A stretch of 64,000 nt of DNA from Nitrospira sp. (GTDB taxonomy: Bacteria > Nitrospirota > Nitrospiria > Nitrospirales > Nitrospiraceae): assembly GCA_016873495.1 (NCBI GenBank), contig VGXC01000007.1:1-64000 (forward strand). Reading direction: 5' to 3'. The notes under the pieces were generated by a model that ran no database searches, was not told the origin of the DNA, and saw nothing but the letters and a program-made list of their open reading frames with translations. Of the stretch, positions 62,598 through 64,000 are shown one piece after another. Position 1 is the first letter of the stretch. The number at the start of each line of letters is the position of its first letter. The translations under genes were made by a program, and so were the position numbers.

Positions 62598-63539
62598 TTA
62601 CGCAAAGAGCGAGCTGACCGATTCCTCCGCGTGGATCCTAGTAATGGCTTCGCCCAGCAGCGGCGCCACCGACAGGACCCGCAGCTTGGGGCATTGCTGC
62701 TCTTTCCCGTTCAACGGGATCGTATTCGTCACGACGATTTCCGTCAGGCACGAGGCCCGCAGCCGCTCCAACGCCGGACCCGACAGGACCGCATGGGTAC
62801 AGCCGGCCCAGACATTGCGGGCGCCTTTGTCTGCACAGGCCTGGGCGCCTTGCACGATCGTGCCGGCCGTGTCGATCATATCATCCAGCAACAAGGCATT
62901 GCGTCCCTCGACGTCGCCGATGATATTCATGACCTGCGCGTTGTTCGGCCCCTCGCGCCGCTTGTCGATAATTGCCAGTTGCGCCTGCAGGCGCTTGGCG
63001 AAGGCTCTCGCCCGCTCCACTCCGCCGGCGTCCGGCGATACTACGGTCAAATCCTCCCCCCCATGATTGCTGATGTAATCCAGCAAGACTGGCAGGGCAT
63101 AGAGATGGTCCACCGGGATGTTGAAAAATCCCTGAATCTGCCCCGCGTGCAGATCCATCGTCAGCACACGATCGGCTCCCGCCGTCGTGATCAAGTCCGC
63201 CATCAACTTGGCGGTGATCGGCACCCGCGGCTGATCCTTGCGGTCCTGCCGGGCATAGCCGAAGTAGGGAATCACTGCCGTGATCCGGTAGGCCGACGAG
63301 CGCTTGAGCGCATCGATCATGATCAAGAGTTCGAGGATCGACGTATTGACCGGGGGGCAGCAGGACTGCATGACGAACACGTCGGCGCCCCGGACGTTTT
63401 CCTCGATCCGGACCCGGATCTCCCCGTCGCTGAAGGAAGACACCGTCGCCTCGCCGAGCGCGATGCCCAGATACCCGCAGATTTCCTTAGCTAAAGCCGG
63501 GTTCGAGTTCCCGCAAAACAGCTTCAGCGCCTTTTCCAT
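62598..63539 (-). CDS. prs: Ribose-phosphate pyrophosphokinase
   Basis: A 313-residue Prs with [54 protein letters not shown] and the PRPP loop [14 protein letters not shown]. It makes PRPP for nucleotide, His and Trp synthesis. The ATG at 63539 gives the usual length. ispE lies upstream, as in many bacteria. Confidence 0.97.
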   Translation of the reverse strand: MEKALKLFCGNSNPALAKEICGYLGIALGEATVSSFSDGEIRVRIEENVRGADVFVMQSCCPPVNTSILELLIMIDALKRSSAYRITAVIPYFGYARQDRKDQPRVPITAKLMADLITTAGADRVLTMDLHAGQIQGFFNIPVDHLYALPVLLDYISNHGGEDLTVVSPDAGGVERARAFAKRLQAQLAIIDKRREGPNNAQVMNIIGDVEGRNALLLDDMIDTAGTIVQGAQACADKGARNVWAGCTHAVLSGPALERLRASCLTEIVVTNTIPLNGKEQQCPKLRVLSVAPLLGEAITRIHAEESVSSLFA

Positions 63540-63672
63540 GACACCCCTCCTCCAAATCGGCGCACCAAAGCCGCCCTCCCTCAATGGGTGGTCATGACAA
63601 GAATCGCCACTGTATCGGAAAAGAAAGGAGCCTGTCAACCGACGACAGACCGACGGGCGATTCGGTCAGAAA

Positions 63673-64000
63673 CTAGCCGCAGGTCAGCGGGCCGGTTCCG
63701 GCCGGAGCCGCAAACGCCCGGCGGCCCTCGGACCCGCCCACCAGATCCCTGGCGCGAACCGCCGCCGCCTCGTCATGGAAAATACCGAAGACGGTGGCGC
63801 CGCTTCCGGACAGCAGGGCCCCCTCCGCCCCGGCGAGCAGCAACTCCGTCTTAATCGCGGTGAGCGCCGGATGGACCGGGGCCAGAGCGCCTTCAAAGTC
63901 ATTCTCCATCAGCGGGACCACCTCGTTCCAGGACAGCCGGTCGCGCCCCACGAGCTTGACGAGTGACGCCGAAAGCGGCCGCACCTCGCGGCGCGACTCG
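63673..64000 (-). CDS. ispE: 4-diphosphocytidyl-2-C-methyl-D-erythritol kinase, C-terminal part (partial)
   Basis: The visible ~108 residues are the GHMP-kinase C-terminus: NDFEGALAPVHPALTAIK, LLAGAEGALLSGSGATVFGIF (the glycine-rich third GHMP motif) and an alpha/beta end. The frame stays open to the window edge, so the N-terminal ATP-binding part lies beyond 64000. It phosphorylates CDP-methylerythritol in the MEP isoprenoid pathway, and its ispE-prs-rplY-pth context is typical. Confidence 0.92.
   Translation of the reverse strand, partial: ESRREVRPLSASLVKLVGRDRLSWNEVVPLMENDFEGALAPVHPALTAIKTELLLAGAEGALLSGSGATVFGIFHDEAAAVRARDLVGGSEGRRAFAAPAGTGPLTCG

Noticed and set aside
63540-63672. tRNA between ispE and prs, a common position in bacteria
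   Set aside because: The spacer has no cloverleaf structure or CCA-adjacent acceptor pairing.

Overview
The window reads as a chromosomal segment of a Nitrospira-type bacterium (phylum Nitrospirota). GC is high, and the content matches this group: a reductive TCA (rTCA) gene set with a two-subunit ATP-citrate lyase, monomeric NADP-type isocitrate dehydrogenase, a five-subunit 2-oxoacid:ferredoxin oxidoreductase, a DUF3365 cytochrome and many short exported or lipoprotein genes. The assignment is inferred from gene content; no rRNA or tRNA gene was found.

Layout. (1) 1-5000 is an accessory zone: the edge of an IS3-family element, a truncated DUF5677-like gene, a vapBC toxin-antitoxin pair lying between direct repeats, a 5'-truncated outer-membrane protein, small exported proteins, and an apparently exported homologue of pyruvoyl-dependent histidine decarboxylase. 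(2) 5200-12700 holds a PH-domain protein, a permease, a flavoprotein, a cytochrome, a methyltransferase, a ferritin-like/VIT protein and a B12-binding radical SAM protein; two of these show probable frameshifts. (3) 13118-25613 is one co-directional minus-strand rTCA cluster, in transcription order aclB-aclA-acn-icd-frdB-frdA-sucC-sucD. (4) 25836-29504 has a wall-related gene pair and a phosphatase-UDG-Fpg repair operon. (5) 29600-34800 has small zinc-ribbon genes, an outer-membrane barrel, a decayed thiopurine methyltransferase gene between two copies of a long repeat, and an Rsm22-like gene. (6) 34920-39153 is the five-gene oxidoreductase operon that would supply the ferredoxin-dependent carboxylation of rTCA. 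(7) 39700-51400 has tldD-tldE, a stand-alone MetV-like protein, queF, apaH, panB, folD-metF, an NHL-repeat protein and a cyclophilin. (8) 51422-64000 is housekeeping: rnc-fabF-acpP-fabG-fabD-fabH-plsX-rpmF-yceD, rpsR-ssb-rpsF, ychF, pth, rplY, prs and ispE, all on the minus strand.

How it fits together. ATP-citrate lyase, aconitase, isocitrate dehydrogenase, the oxidoreductase, succinyl-CoA synthetase and fumarate reductase supply most reductive steps of the cycle within 26 kb; fumarase and malate dehydrogenase are not in the window. The fumarate reductase is unusual: the His that normally links FAD covalently is Asn, the second ferredoxin-type cluster has four Cys, and no membrane-anchor gene is present.

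Non-coding structure is rich. A ~125-bp palindromic repeat occurs in three full copies and one fragment, often abutting stop codons. A hairpin repeat occurs twice. A 286-366-bp repeat flanks the barrel/tpm unit. Many intergenic spacers are built from degenerate short words. The last 27 bp of aclA, stop codon included, are tandemly triplicated.
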